This document shows positions 45,219 to 54,669 of a stretch of 64,000 nt of DNA, piece by piece. Both the position numbers and the translations under genes were made by a program. The notes beneath the pieces were generated by a model, which was given only the letters and a program-made list of their open reading frames with translations, ran no database searches and had not been told where the DNA came from. Numbering within the stretch: position 1 is the first letter of the stretch; each line of letters starts with the position of its first letter. This DNA is from Marinomonas sargassi (lineage in GTDB: Bacteria; Pseudomonadota; Gammaproteobacteria; Pseudomonadales; Marinomonadaceae), in contig NZ_JAOVZB010000001.1 in assembly GCF_025716875.1 (NCBI RefSeq), forward strand, positions 434,001-498,000, in the 5' to 3' direction.

Positions 45219-46583
45219 TCAACTGCCCGTTAAAATATCTGTTATGGGTATCAGTTTCACACCATCCATATCTATCTGCTCAAGACGGCGCTTTAGGTAA
45301 CTCATAGTTTCAGGATAAGGATGCCCTATGGCAAGACCTGTCCCATGGCGTCTGGCATGCTTTAATAACCTGCCAAATTGCCTATCAATTGCATCTTCGG
45401 TACGAATGTTATCCAGAAATACATCTCGAGTAACCGTTTTCAGACCATGCTCTTTAGCAATTCTACCCGCCACACTATCCGAGCTAGTCAGACTATCAAT
45501 AAAAAATAACGACCGATCTTCAAGTATTTCCATTACCCAAGTCATTGAGCTTTCTTTGGTCGTAAGAAGACTCCCCATATGGTTATTGACTCCTAGAACA
45601 CCGGGTAATCCCTCTAAATTTTCAATTAGGACAGCTTTAAGCTCATCTTCTGTCATATCCTGATAAAGACCACCTGGACCTAATTTCATCTCACGCTGAT
45701 TTTCCATAGGTGCGTGTAATAGAGTGATTCGCTGTTGCTCATTAGAAGTAGTCGCCGTTTTCTTAGCGAAAGGGGTAGCTGGCAAAATAGCCAAAGCCAC
45801 TTCTTTAGGAAGCTTCAGGGATGCTTCCATACCTGAGCGGTTGTAGCCCAAATCATCAATTAAAATCGCAATAGTAGGCTGTGGAGGATGTATATCCACT
45901 TCAGATATAGGGGAAGGAAGTTGGCTCTGTTTTGTGGCTATGGTAGGCGCATCTAACTCAAGTGCTTTCGAATCCCAGCTCTTCAAAATAGGTACTATCG
46001 ATGGTTGCCAAGGTTGAGGATTCGAAAAGATCACTGGACCCGCTTGCTTTTCTTGAGCTGCGGCCTCTTTAACAATCACTGGGCCAAGCCTTTCAGCTTT
46101 AGCCTTTAATACCTCTTTATCCGCTATAGAATGAGACTCTGGATCTGCTAAATCAAAGTCAAGTTCAACTGAGTCGGCAAGCACTTCGGCTTTAGTGCTA
46201 TTTAATTCAATGCTATCTAGTTCAGTACTTTCTGGAATAGTACTATCTAGATCAGTGATATCTAGATCAGTGCTTTCTAGATCAGTGCTTTCTAGTTCAG
46301 CCGCCTCTAGCTCAATGCTACTTAATTCAGAGACATCGGCAGCAGAACTGTTTGATTCATTTATACCTGGGCGGCTATCAAGCTCTTCGCCCAGCACTAA
46401 AGCATCATTTTCCAATGATTCCTGTTCTTCTTCCGCTAGAATAACCGAAGGCTCTTCAGGCTCAACCAGTTCTACTTCTGCCGCTGTGACATGAAGCGGA
46501 GTAACTATTAACAATAACGTCGCTACTAACCATCGCTTACAAGTATAAATTCTTGTCGCCTTTTGAATTACTTTTACCATCAT
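45219..46583 (-). CDS. Divergent polysaccharide deacetylase family protein (YibQ-like)
   Basis: This 454-residue exported protein has a signal segment (WLVATLLLIVTPLHVTA). Residues about 30-150 are acidic, low-complexity and contain pentapeptide repeats of the xSTxL type (ESTDL, DSTEL, DSIEL). The C-terminal half is the divergent deacetylase domain, seen as IAILIDDLGYNRSGMEASLKLP, ITLLHAPMENQREMKLGPGGLYQDM, GVLGVNNHMGSLLT and IGHPYPETMSYL. It overlaps the ctpA stop by 4 bp. In relatives it stands in the same gpmI-envC-ctpA-yibQ order. The enzyme's substrate is not established. Confidence 0.88.
   Translation of the reverse strand: MMVKVIQKATRIYTCKRWLVATLLLIVTPLHVTAAEVELVEPEEPSVILAEEEQESLENDALVLGEELDSRPGINESNSSAADVSELSSIELEAAELESTDLESTDLDITDLDSTIPESTELDSIELNSTKAEVLADSVELDFDLADPESHSIADKEVLKAKAERLGPVIVKEAAAQEKQAGPVIFSNPQPWQPSIVPILKSWDSKALELDAPTIATKQSQLPSPISEVDIHPPQPTIAILIDDLGYNRSGMEASLKLPKEVALAILPATPFAKKTATTSNEQQRITLLHAPMENQREMKLGPGGLYQDMTEDELKAVLIENLEGLPGVLGVNNHMGSLLTTKESSMTWVMEILEDRSLFFIDSLTSSDSVAGRIAKEHGLKTVTRDVFLDNIRTEDAIDRQFGRLLKHARRHGTGLAIGHPYPETMSYLKRRLEQIDMDGVKLIPITDILTGS
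46246..46320. repeat. 15-bp tandem repeat inside the yibQ-like gene
   Basis: The unit TCTAGATCAGTGCTT recurs with 15-bp period at 46246, 46261, 46276, 46291 and 46306, with decayed copies from about 46201 onward. It codes for the acidic pentapeptide repeats. The frame is kept because 15 is a multiple of three, so copy number changes would only lengthen or shorten the linker. Confidence 0.75.
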
Positions 46584-47854
46584 TTAGGCGACACAAACTT
46601 AGATAGTGTTTTTAACATGCTAACCGCTTGGAATAATTGAAAGTCTTTTTTGGCGAGCTCTTCTACATCAGTTTGTACATCAATACTGGTACGCTCTTTT
46701 CCGCCCGTTCCATTGCCTAAATGCCCTTTCAGTTCTGCCTCTTTAACAAAAAACCGCCCTTTACCGAAAGATAAAGTCGCTTGAGGGACAATTAAATCTG
46801 GTGTCACGCCTTGGGCCTGTATCGAGCGACCATTAGGCGTATAATAAAGAGCTGTGGTAATTTTAACTGCATTACCATGGGATAGCGGAATGACTGTTTG
46901 TACAGACCCCTTGCCAAAACTTTCCGTACCCAAAATTACGGCTCTTTCATGGTCTTGTAAGGCACCAGCAACTATTTCAGATGCGGAAGCAGAGCCTTCA
47001 TTGATCAAAACGACGACCGGCACCTTCGCTAATTTAGTATTTTTTGTGGCCTTGAATTCACTTCTAGATAGCTCATGTCGACCATCGGTATAGACAATTA
47101 AGCCATCATCAATAAAGGCATCAACAATACCCACAGCACTTTGCAAAACGCCACCCGGATTATTCCTTAGGTCAATAATGACACTTTGGATCGCCTTTTC
47201 GCTTTCCAACTGATCTATAGCAGCAAGAAATTCCTCTGCGCTGTCTCCTTGAAACTGGCTCACTCTGAAGTAGGCAACACCCTCTGCCAACCACTTACTA
47301 GAGACGCTTGCATCACTCATTAAACTGCGAACCAACTCAACCTTTTCAATTTCGCCATCACGGTCGATATCCAGAGTGAGTAACGAACCCTCTTCACCTC
47401 TCATCAAAGTAATGATGTCCTGCATACTTAAATCAGATACTAGGGTTTGATTGATACGAATAATAATATCGCCGGGTAAAATACCCGCTTCTGATGCTGG
47501 CGACCCATCTACTGGCGTAACAACAATAAGCTCATTATCCTTCAGTTCTACTTCCACACCGATCCCGGCATAAGTCCCCGAAGTCAGCTCTTCAAACTCC
47601 GCCAGCTCAGATTTGGTAAAATATTCTGAATGAGGGTCTAAACCCGACACCATACCTTTTAACGCTTTGTTCAAAATATCTTCGTCTGATAGAACCTCAA
47701 CATAACCTTCCCGAATGGTTTCAAAGGTTTCAACGAAGGACTGGATTTCCAACGCTGGCAAGTTCTCATTCGCTTGCGTACTAGTGGAAAGCAAGGCAGA
47801 TAGCAATAACGTCACCAGTAATAAGTGGAGCGGTTTCTTGCGTAATGTAAGCAT
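46580..47854 (-). CDS. ctpA: C-terminal processing peptidase CtpA (S41 family)
   Basis: This is a 424-residue periplasmic S41 serine protease. A signal peptide (LLLVTLLLSALLSTSTQA) is followed by a PDZ domain (LIVVTPVDGSPASEAGILPGDIIIRINQ). The catalytic part includes LRNNPGGVLQSAV, the nucleophile Ser in NEGSASASEIVAGAL, and the Lys in TESFGKGSVQTVI. In Pseudomonas CtpA cleaves peptidoglycan hydrolases. It lies downstream of envC, so a joint role in cell-wall cleavage fits. Confidence 0.96.
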   Translation of the reverse strand: MLTLRKKPLHLLLVTLLLSALLSTSTQANENLPALEIQSFVETFETIREGYVEVLSDEDILNKALKGMVSGLDPHSEYFTKSELAEFEELTSGTYAGIGVEVELKDNELIVVTPVDGSPASEAGILPGDIIIRINQTLVSDLSMQDIITLMRGEEGSLLTLDIDRDGEIEKVELVRSLMSDASVSSKWLAEGVAYFRVSQFQGDSAEEFLAAIDQLESEKAIQSVIIDLRNNPGGVLQSAVGIVDAFIDDGLIVYTDGRHELSRSEFKATKNTKLAKVPVVVLINEGSASASEIVAGALQDHERAVILGTESFGKGSVQTVIPLSHGNAVKITTALYYTPNGRSIQAQGVTPDLIVPQATLSFGKGRFFVKEAELKGHLGNGTGGKERTSIDVQTDVEELAKKDFQLFQAVSMLKTLSKFVSPK

Positions 47855-47898
47855 AGTGTTTCCTATTATGTTCTCTATCCTAAGACGACTAACTTAGG

Positions 47899-49038
47899 TT
47901 ATCTAGAGGCTATCCATGCAAGTGGTTTTAAAGGAGCGCCATTATGTCGAATGGCAAAAAATAAAGCAGGGTCAGGACGGCCACCAGAACTTCCTGTCAT
48001 GGCAACAATATCATTTGCACTAACCCATTCTCCCACTTCTTTTAAAAGGCTTTGGTTATAGCCATACATAGACATATAACCCTCGCCATGGTCCAGAATC
48101 AATAAGAAGCCAAAGCCCCTCATCCAATCCGCAAAAACAACCCGCCCATGAAAAACGGCTCGCACAGGCTCACCCTCTTTTGCTTTCAAAGCAACGCCAC
48201 CTAGATTGACACTGCCATCACTGGGTAAACTGGATAAGGCTCGTAGAGGTCGAACCAGCTTGCCCCGTTGGGAAGCAAAGGGCACACTTTGATCAGGTAT
48301 TTTAATATCCGCAAGTGCTTCATCTAAACGCTTGAGCATAGCCTGTAGATCTTGCTGATCTTTGCGTAACTGCTGAGATCGCTTATCGCCTGATACCAGA
48401 TCTCGATTTAACTTAGCTAATAAACCTTGTCTGTTTTTTTGTTCACTCAGCAATTTTTGCTGTTCTTCTTTTAGCTGCACAGCTTCTCTGGCTTGTTGAG
48501 CTCGATGACTACGAATGCTCTTCTCAACAAGGTTAAGGTCCGTCACCTCAGCAGCAAAGCCGTTAATTAAGGACTGTCTGGCCGTAGAAAAGTAACGGTT
48601 ATATTGGACCAGACGCTGAGTGTCCTCGTTATCATTACCACTCAGCAGCAGCTGTACACTTTCTTCTTTGCCTGAACGATAAACCGCCCTTAATTGGGCG
48701 GCTATTTGTTCGTTTTGTTGCTGAATACTCAGCTGCAATGATCGCTGCTGATCCCGCAGAGCACTAAGTTGTTTATCGCCTTTTTTAATACTCTCTTGGA
48801 TGGCTTGGATCTTTTTCAGCAAGTCTTGAATGTCTTTCTCTTTAACTTCAAGCTGCTTCTCTACACCCGAACGTTCTGATTTCAGGTCTTTTAACCAATC
48901 ATTTAGCTTTTTTAAGTCTTTCTGCAAAGCTTGAATTTGCTGCTTCGCTTCAGCCGATGTCGTAGGCTGATCCAAAGCCCAGCCGAAACTGGACATGAGA
49001 AAAGCACCAAGAAAAAAACAACGAAGCAGCCAATTCAT
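47899..49038 (-). CDS. envC: Murein hydrolase activator EnvC
   Basis: EnvC activates amidases AmiA and AmiB at the division septum. It has 379 residues. A signal peptide (WLLRCFFLGAFLMSSFGWA) precedes a long coiled coil from about 25 to 250 (AEAKQQIQALQKDLKKLNDW onward). The C-terminal LytM-like domain is seen as FHGRVVFADWMRGFGFLLIL and DHGEGYMSMYGYNQSLLKEVG. The catalytic metal ligands of LytM peptidases are partly lacking, as in EnvC, so it is a regulator, not an enzyme. It lies 8 bp after gpmI. Confidence 0.95.
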   Translation of the reverse strand: MNWLLRCFFLGAFLMSSFGWALDQPTTSAEAKQQIQALQKDLKKLNDWLKDLKSERSGVEKQLEVKEKDIQDLLKKIQAIQESIKKGDKQLSALRDQQRSLQLSIQQQNEQIAAQLRAVYRSGKEESVQLLLSGNDNEDTQRLVQYNRYFSTARQSLINGFAAEVTDLNLVEKSIRSHRAQQAREAVQLKEEQQKLLSEQKNRQGLLAKLNRDLVSGDKRSQQLRKDQQDLQAMLKRLDEALADIKIPDQSVPFASQRGKLVRPLRALSSLPSDGSVNLGGVALKAKEGEPVRAVFHGRVVFADWMRGFGFLLILDHGEGYMSMYGYNQSLLKEVGEWVSANDIVAMTGSSGGRPDPALFFAIRHNGAPLKPLAWIASR

Positions 49039-49046
49039 ATTTGCAT

Positions 49047-50576
49047 TTAGCCTCTAATCAACAAGCTTTCACCTGTCATTTCAGCAGGTTTTTCTAAGCC
49101 CATCATATCAAGCAGTGTTGGTGCTAAATCACACAAAGCACCTTCTTTAATGCTTAACTCTTTATTTGCCGTGTACAACACAAGAGGCACAGGACCAATA
49201 GTATGAGAAGTCAGTGGTTGAGAGCCATCTTCACTTAGCATTTGCTCAACGTTACCGTGGTCTGCCGTAATCAAACACTCGCCACCATTAACTTTCAGCG
49301 CTTCAATGATACGACCTAGACAAGCGTCAACAGCTTCTACTGCTTTCACTGCTGCTTCAAATACACCACTGTGCCCAACCATATCGCCATTTGCGAAGTT
49401 ACAGATGATAGTGTCGTACTTACCCGCTTCAATCACTTCCACCAGCTTATCAGTTACTTCTGGTGCGCTCATTTCAGGCTGAAGATCATAAGTAGCCACA
49501 TTTGGAGAAGGAATCAATTCACGCTCTTCGCCATCAAACAAGGCTTCTTCCCCACCGTTGAAGAAGAAAGTAACGTGAGCATATTTTTCTGTTTCAGCAA
49601 TACGTAATTGCTTTTTGCCATTAACTGCTAGTGTTTCACCAAACGTATTTTTCAAAGCAACAGGAGGGAAAGCAACGTCAGCCGCAATATCTGAAGCGAA
49701 TTCAGTGAAGGTTACGAAAGCAGAAAGCGCTGGTGTTGATGCACGTTCAAAACCAGCAAAATCAGCATCGGTGAATGAACGAGTCAATTGACGTGCGCGA
49801 TCTGGACGGAAGTTAGCAAAAATAATCGCATCGCCATCTTCTACAGGTGCTGAATCACCAATCACAGTCGCGTTAACAAACTCATCGTTTTCATCACGGT
49901 CGTAGGCAGCTTGAATCGCTTCTTCTGCCGTTGCTGCTTGGAAGCCACCTTTACCTAGAACGATAGCATCATAAGCTGTTTGCACACGATCCCAGCGATT
50001 ATCACGGTCCATTGCATAGTAACGACCCGTTAAAGTAGCAATTTTACCAACACCTAACTCAGCCAATTTTGCTTCTAGCTCAGCCGTTGGCGTTTTCGCT
50101 GAACGAGGCGGTGTGTCACGACCGTCGGTGAAACCGTGAATATAAATCGCTTTGGCACCACGTTTTGCAGCCAGTTCACACATCGCCATAATTTGCTCAT
50201 GATGACTGTGAACACCACCGTTAGAAAGTAGTCCTAAAATGTGTACAGCCTTGCCAGCAGAAACGGCTTTATCTACCGCATTAACTAAAGCTTCATTTTC
50301 AAAGAAAGAACCATCTTCAATCGCTTTGCCGATACGCGTAAAGTTTTGATAAACGATACGGCCAGCACCAATGTTCATATGGCCTACTTCAGAGTTACCC
50401 ATCTGACCGTCAGGCAAACCAACGGCAAGACCTGATGTCTTGATTAATGAATGAGGTTGATTAGCCCACAGTGAATCCCAATTAGGCGTGTTCGCCGCTG
50501 CAATGGCATTAGATGTAGAGGTTTCGCTGTAGCCCCAACCATCAAGAATAAAGAGTGCAGTTGTCTTTTTGCTCAT
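49047..50576 (-). CDS. gpmI: 2,3-bisphosphoglycerate-independent phosphoglycerate mutase
   Basis: GpmI interconverts 3- and 2-phosphoglycerate using manganese. It has 509 residues. The N-terminal metal motif [12 protein letters not shown], the nucleophile Ser in [30 protein letters not shown], and the later [13 protein letters not shown] and [11 protein letters not shown] are all seen. It starts the gpmI-envC-ctpA-yibQ unit and is divergent from the rhodanese gene. Confidence 0.98.
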   Translation of the reverse strand: MSKKTTALFILDGWGYSETSTSNAIAAANTPNWDSLWANQPHSLIKTSGLAVGLPDGQMGNSEVGHMNIGAGRIVYQNFTRIGKAIEDGSFFENEALVNAVDKAVSAGKAVHILGLLSNGGVHSHHEQIMAMCELAAKRGAKAIYIHGFTDGRDTPPRSAKTPTAELEAKLAELGVGKIATLTGRYYAMDRDNRWDRVQTAYDAIVLGKGGFQAATAEEAIQAAYDRDENDEFVNATVIGDSAPVEDGDAIIFANFRPDRARQLTRSFTDADFAGFERASTPALSAFVTFTEFASDIAADVAFPPVALKNTFGETLAVNGKKQLRIAETEKYAHVTFFFNGGEEALFDGEERELIPSPNVATYDLQPEMSAPEVTDKLVEVIEAGKYDTIICNFANGDMVGHSGVFEAAVKAVEAVDACLGRIIEALKVNGGECLITADHGNVEQMLSEDGSQPLTSHTIGPVPLVLYTANKELSIKEGALCDLAPTLLDMMGLEKPAEMTGESLLIRG

Positions 50577-50900
50577 GTGAAGTTTCCCGAAAATTATTCA
50601 TGATTATCATTTGATACTACCATAGGCAAGTAATTGAGTGACAGCATACCGCGTCTATTCAGGCTATAGATTTTAATTATAAGACGGCTTTTCTATGTTT
50701 TGGCTGTAAACAAAGTTATCGATAGCCCGCTGCAACATGTTTTACACCTTTTCTTATGAGCCACCCTACCCTCTAAAGTTCACTAACTGACAGTACATTA
50801 AATGGCCTTTATGAGAAGGTAAGGAAGGCCTTGAAAATGTGTACCAATACCTTTAGCCGTGTATAATGCTCGCAGTTTTTATATGAGTATCAAAATTATG
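50577..50900. other. Intergenic region between gpmI and the rhodanese gene
   Basis: The region must contain the divergent promoters. TATAAT at 50862-50867 is a plausible -10 for the rhodanese-grxC-secB unit, though without a good -35. The opposite side shows no clear box. No ORF is supported. Confidence 0.4.
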
Positions 50901-51317
50901 ATGAATCAACTTATTGAATTTTCAATCAATCACTGGGAAATGGTCGCTGTATTCTTCGTGATCCTAGCAACTGTCGTTTATGTAGAAAGCAAAAACGGCG
51001 CAAAAAGTGTCAATGCTTCAACCGCAATCAATATGATGAACTCTGAAAACGCTGTCATCCTTGATATTCGTCCAAATAAAGAGTTCAAGTCGGGGCATAT
51101 TACTGATGCCATTAATATTCCTGCGACAAAAGTAAAAGAAAGTCTGAATACACTTGAGAAACACAAAGACAGCCCCATCATCGTAGTATGTAAAGCGGGC
51201 CTTAACTCTAGTGCGACGGCGAAAGACTTGAAAAAAGAAGGTTTCGCACAGGTCTACAAGCTTCAGGGTGGTGTTTCTGACTGGCAAGCGTCTAGCCTGC
51301 CATTAGTTAAAGGGTAA
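50901..51317 (+). CDS. Membrane-anchored rhodanese-like protein
   Basis: This protein of about 138 residues has one N-terminal membrane helix (WEMVAVFFVILATVVYVES) and a rhodanese domain (AVILDIRPNKEFKSGHITDAINIP, catalytic Cys in PIIVVCKAGLNSSATAKDL, then YKLQGGVSDWQASSLPL). The exact start is uncertain: ATGs at 50898 and 50901 are preferred over 50859. It lies 3 bp before grxC, then secB, the same order as in Pseudomonas. A sulfur-transfer or redox function is likely; the partner is unknown. Confidence 0.9.
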   Translation: MNQLIEFSINHWEMVAVFFVILATVVYVESKNGAKSVNASTAINMMNSENAVILDIRPNKEFKSGHITDAINIPATKVKESLNTLEKHKDSPIIVVCKAGLNSSATAKDLKKEGFAQVYKLQGGVSDWQASSLPLVKG

Positions 51318-51320
51318 AAA

Positions 51321-51572
51321 ATGGCTTCTATTACAGTTTATTCAAGCGACTATTGCCCTTACTGCAGTAGAGCAAAACAACTATTAAGTGCAAAAGGAGC
51401 GAAATTCAATGAAATTCGCGTCGACGGCTCTAATAAGTTGCGTCAGGAAATGACACAAAAATGCGGACGAACTTCTGTCCCACAAATCTGGATCGGTGAA
51501 CAGCACATAGGTGGCTGCGACGATCTTTATGATCTGGAACGCCAAGGTAAACTTGATAGTTTATTGGCTTAA
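51321..51572 (+). CDS. grxC: Glutaredoxin 3
   Basis: GrxC is a small glutathione-dependent disulfide reductase. It has 83 residues. The active site CPYC is in VYSSDYCPYCSRAKQLLS, the cis-Pro is in TSVPQIWIGEQHIGGCDDL. It starts 3 bp after the rhodanese stop and precedes secB. Confidence 0.97.
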   Translation: MASITVYSSDYCPYCSRAKQLLSAKGAKFNEIRVDGSNKLRQEMTQKCGRTSVPQIWIGEQHIGGCDDLYDLERQGKLDSLLA

Positions 51573-51617
51573 TTCACTTTATTCTAAATAACATAACATC
51601 GAAATAAAGGAGCCAAC

Positions 51618-52100
51618 ATGGCTGATACAGACGTAAATGCAGCAGCAGAGCAAGAAGAAGCTCAAGCACCTCAACTTTCTATGCAACGTATTTTTTTGAA
51701 AGACATTTCTTTCGAATCTCCACGTTCTCCAATGGTTTTCCAAGAAGAGTGGAAGCCAGAAGTAGGTTTAGAACTAAACACTAAAAGTCGCCAAGTTGGT
51801 GAGCACGTATTCGAAGTTGTTTTAGAGATCACGGTTACAGTGAAAAACAACAACGAAACAGCTTTTCTAGTACAGGTTCAACAAGGTGGTCTATTTGCTA
51901 TCGCTGGTTTAGACGACCAACAATTGCACCACGCTCTAGGCGCATTCTGCCCAGCATCACTGTTCCCATATGCTCGTGAGAACATCGATTCAGTAGTTGT
52001 TAAAGGTAGCTTCGCACCACTAATGCTTGCTCCTATCAACTTCGATGCTTTGTATATGGAAAGTCTACAAAAGCAACAAGCTGAAGCAGCAACGCAATAA
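51618..52100 (+). CDS. secB: Protein-export chaperone SecB
   Basis: SecB binds unfolded exported proteins and delivers them to SecA. It has 160 residues. [31 protein letters not shown], and the C-terminal [16 protein letters not shown] and [15 protein letters not shown] are characteristic. The strong ribosome site AAGGAG precedes ATG. A terminator follows. Confidence 0.98.
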   Translation: MADTDVNAAAEQEEAQAPQLSMQRIFLKDISFESPRSPMVFQEEWKPEVGLELNTKSRQVGEHVFEVVLEITVTVKNNNETAFLVQVQQGGLFAIAGLDDQQLHHALGAFCPASLFPYARENIDSVVVKGSFAPLMLAPINFDALYMESLQKQQAEAATQ

Positions 52101-52115
52101 GTTGCAATTCAAATT

Positions 52116-52145
52116 AAAAAAGGAGGCTATATGCCTCCTTTTTTT
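52116..52145 (+). terminator. Terminator of secB
   Basis: AAAAAGGAGGC and GCCTCCTTTTT form a stem around a short AT loop, with a T-run. Confidence 0.93.
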
Positions 52146-52205
52146 GTAGCATAATACTTCTTAAATCGTTTTTAGAACCTTAATCATCCAATAACGGACC
52201 TGTAG

Positions 52206-52325
52206 ATGAAAAAGAAAAAGCCCTGCCCATACTGTATGAAGATGCGCTGGCTTCTGCTTTGCGGCGGCTGCTTTGCTCTCATGGCTATTCTCTTTATTGA
52301 TCAATTTTTAGAAAAGGGCTTCTAG
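52206..52325 (+). CDS. Predicted 39-residue membrane peptide with CPYC motif
   Basis: The frame from ATG 52206 encodes 39 residues: MKKKKPCPYCMKMRWL, then a hydrophobic helix LLLCGGCFALMAILFI and a short tail DQFLEKGF. Two Cys in CxxC before one membrane segment, with two more Cys in CGGC, suggest a redox-active or metal-binding anchored peptide. Its stop lies one base before the GTG of the COG3014 lipoprotein gene, so it may be the first gene of that operon. The ribosome site (GGA) is weak. No family is recognised. Confidence 0.5.
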   Translation: MKKKKPCPYCMKMRWLLLCGGCFALMAILFIDQFLEKGF

Positions 52326-52326
52326 T

Positions 52327-53985
52327 GTGAAGTGGGCGTATTTCAGTCTAATACTGATTTTTCTAAATGGCTGTTCGACCTATAAAGACAGTATTAACGA
52401 AGGTCTAAGTCACGCTCAGCAAGGTGAATGGGAAAAGGCTGAGAGCAGCTTAGAACCCGCCCTAGACAACCCTCAAGATCAGCTACTCTATTTGCTAGAA
52501 ATCGGCACCCTTGCACAACACCAAGGTGAGTATGAGCGCAGTAATGAACTGCTAGAAAAAGCGGACTTACTAAGTGATACCTTTTTAAAAGAAAGCTTTG
52601 CAAACCGTTCTTGGGCACTGCTAAGCAACCCAAGGCAGAGCACTTATCGAGGTAACGGATTAGAGCGGGTCTACATTAGTTATTTAAAATCTTTAAATTA
52701 CCTCGCCTTAGCTGAGCAGGCAGACAGCCCTTCACGCAAACTCCAATTACAAGACGCTGCCTTAGTTGAAGCAAGACGCATAGACGTTAAGCTTAATGAA
52801 ATTCAAGCGCAAACTCCCAGTTATCAGGACCTAGATAATCAACAAGATCAGGCATTTTATTTAAAAGCCCTGAATTGGCTAGGCGGTTTCTATACGGGTG
52901 GGCGAAACACCGACAAGTTCCTATACCGTAACGATGCTTGGGGGCGCTATATGGAAGGCCTGCAGTACGAGATCAGCAAGGAATACGATGATGCCCGCAT
53001 CAGCTACCAAAAAGCTGCAGAGTTATACCAAGACGGTTACGCTAAACAATATGATTTACCTGGTTTAACAGCAGAAAGAGCTTGGCTAGACGTTATCCGC
53101 ATGATGCAAAAAGGCGGTTACAGTCAAGATGAAATTCGTCGATTAAGCGAAGCTAAGCTTTCTCCACAAATGCAAAAGTTACTTGCCTCATATAAACAAG
53201 GCGATGGGGAATTGGTTGTCCTCGAACATCAAGGTTTTGTTCCCGCCAAAAGCGAAATGAGTTTACTACTCTATAGTGACCCGAGAGCCACCTCGCTGGT
53301 ATTAGAGCCCTTCCATAATGGTGGAAGACGTGAAGAAAACGATGTATTTCGCTGGTTCTCTATGGTCTATGCGGACATAAACCCACTCAATTTAATCGCC
53401 AATTATAAAACTGGTGGTGCGTGGGGCAGTGTATCTGGCCTATTTACCAAGCGAGTCATTCTTGGTCGAGGTGTATGGCGCCAACTTCAAGCCGCAGATG
53501 TCGACAAGGTGTTAGCGAACCAATTCATTCGCATTACCGTACCCTATTATCAACGCTTCTCGTTAGATAACAGCTCACCTAAGCTCAACATTAGTTCTAC
53601 TGCGCAGCCTCAAGGTTTGAGGATGACTTCCTTGGCAGACATTGCGGTTCAAGAGCAACTTGCTCAAGGTCAAAGAGATATATACGAAAGTTTAATAAGG
53701 GAACTATTACGTAGCTGGATAGCCTATAAAATATCTTCTGAAATAAAAGACGATACCGCGGGGTTGTTATTAGGTTTAGTTGGCCAAGTCACTGTTTTTG
53801 CATCTTCTGCAGCGGATACTCGAAACTGGTTAACCTTACCCGCACAAATTCGACTAACAAGAGAGCCTTTGGCTCCGGGGGAATACACTCCTGAATATAG
53901 AATAAACCAGACCCTTTATAGCCATGAGCCAATACAGTTAAAGGCCAACGAAATAAAAGTCTGGAACCTACGCAATCCAAGATAA
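52327..53985 (+). CDS. COG3014-family TPR-like lipoprotein
   Basis: This is a 552-residue lipoprotein (signal YFSLILIFLNGC, a lipobox Cys). The start is GTG. The first third contains TPR-like helical repeats (GLSHAQQGEWEKAESSLEPA and AQHQGEYERSNELLEKADLL). Later segments LERVYISYLKSLNYLAL, GRYMEGLQYEISKEYDDARISYQKA and NALFA-like beta regions follow. Family COG3014 commonly sits next to LpoB-like and LPP20 lipoproteins, as here. Its role is uncharacterised. It may be an outer-membrane factor serving peptidoglycan synthesis, but this is inferred from neighbours only. Confidence 0.82.
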   Translation: MKWAYFSLILIFLNGCSTYKDSINEGLSHAQQGEWEKAESSLEPALDNPQDQLLYLLEIGTLAQHQGEYERSNELLEKADLLSDTFLKESFANRSWALLSNPRQSTYRGNGLERVYISYLKSLNYLALAEQADSPSRKLQLQDAALVEARRIDVKLNEIQAQTPSYQDLDNQQDQAFYLKALNWLGGFYTGGRNTDKFLYRNDAWGRYMEGLQYEISKEYDDARISYQKAAELYQDGYAKQYDLPGLTAERAWLDVIRMMQKGGYSQDEIRRLSEAKLSPQMQKLLASYKQGDGELVVLEHQGFVPAKSEMSLLLYSDPRATSLVLEPFHNGGRREENDVFRWFSMVYADINPLNLIANYKTGGAWGSVSGLFTKRVILGRGVWRQLQAADVDKVLANQFIRITVPYYQRFSLDNSSPKLNISSTAQPQGLRMTSLADIAVQEQLAQGQRDIYESLIRELLRSWIAYKISSEIKDDTAGLLLGLVGQVTVFASSAADTRNWLTLPAQIRLTREPLAPGEYTPEYRINQTLYSHEPIQLKANEIKVWNLRNPR

Positions 53986-54040
53986 ATTGTTTACACTGCA
54001 AAGACTCTATTGGGTCATATTGCCTAAAAAGGAAGACTTT

Positions 54041-54667
54041 ATGATAAGCGCATACTCAGAATCCAAATACACCGCCTTAATCTGGAAAGGCCTTTGCACG
54101 TTTTTGATGGCGATTCTCCTAACTGCCTGTTCAAGCGGCAGCGTAAAACGCCTTGACGCCAATAAAGAAGTGGCGCTTTCTGACCGTTGGAATGACACAG
54201 ATTCACGCCTTGTGGCAGAGGAAATGGTTGCCGATATGCTAACCTTCCCTTGGTTTAGAGACTTCAACTTTTCTCAAAAAGGCAACCCAACCATCATAGT
54301 GCAAACCATACGTAACAAAAGCTCTGAACACATTCCTGTCGACACCTTTATTAACGATATCAAACGCAGCCTGTTACGAGCAGGTAAAGTCGATTTTGTC
54401 GTATCGGGTGCAGAACGTGAAGAAGTAAGAACTGAACGGGAAGACCAAGAGCTTAATGCAGCGCCAGACACGGTTGCACAGTTTGGCCTAGAGCAAGGGG
54501 CTGGTTTTGCGCTATCTGGCACCATCAACTCTATCGTAGATTCAAATGGCGATCAGCGAGTGAGCTTCTATCAAGTAGACTTAAAACTCATCAACATGAC
54601 CACCAATCGAGAAGTTTGGAACGGCCAGAAAAAACTTAAAAAGCTAGCGGATAAAGGCTTCTTTTAA
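54041..54667 (+). CDS. lpoB: Penicillin-binding protein activator LpoB-like lipoprotein
   Basis: This 208-residue lipoprotein has a lipobox (LCTFLMAILLTAC). ATG at 54041 has AAAAAGGAAG upstream, and the longer frame to 53987 is rejected. The LpoB core is seen as LVAEEMVADMLTFPWFRDF, NPTIIVQTIRNKSSEHIPVDTF and FALSGTINSIVDSNGDQRVSFYQVDLKLINMTTNREVW. LpoB spans the periplasm to activate PBP1b. The long disordered stalk of E. coli LpoB is short here. It forms an operon with the COG3014 and LPP20 genes. Confidence 0.88.
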   Translation: MISAYSESKYTALIWKGLCTFLMAILLTACSSGSVKRLDANKEVALSDRWNDTDSRLVAEEMVADMLTFPWFRDFNFSQKGNPTIIVQTIRNKSSEHIPVDTFINDIKRSLLRAGKVDFVVSGAEREEVRTEREDQELNAAPDTVAQFGLEQGAGFALSGTINSIVDSNGDQRVSFYQVDLKLINMTTNREVWNGQKKLKKLADKGFF

Positions 54668-54669
54668 GC

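Noticed and set aside
50831-50867. TTGAAA and TATAAT as a promoter pair for the rhodanese gene
   Set aside because: The spacing of about 25 bp is too long. Only the -10 box is mentioned.
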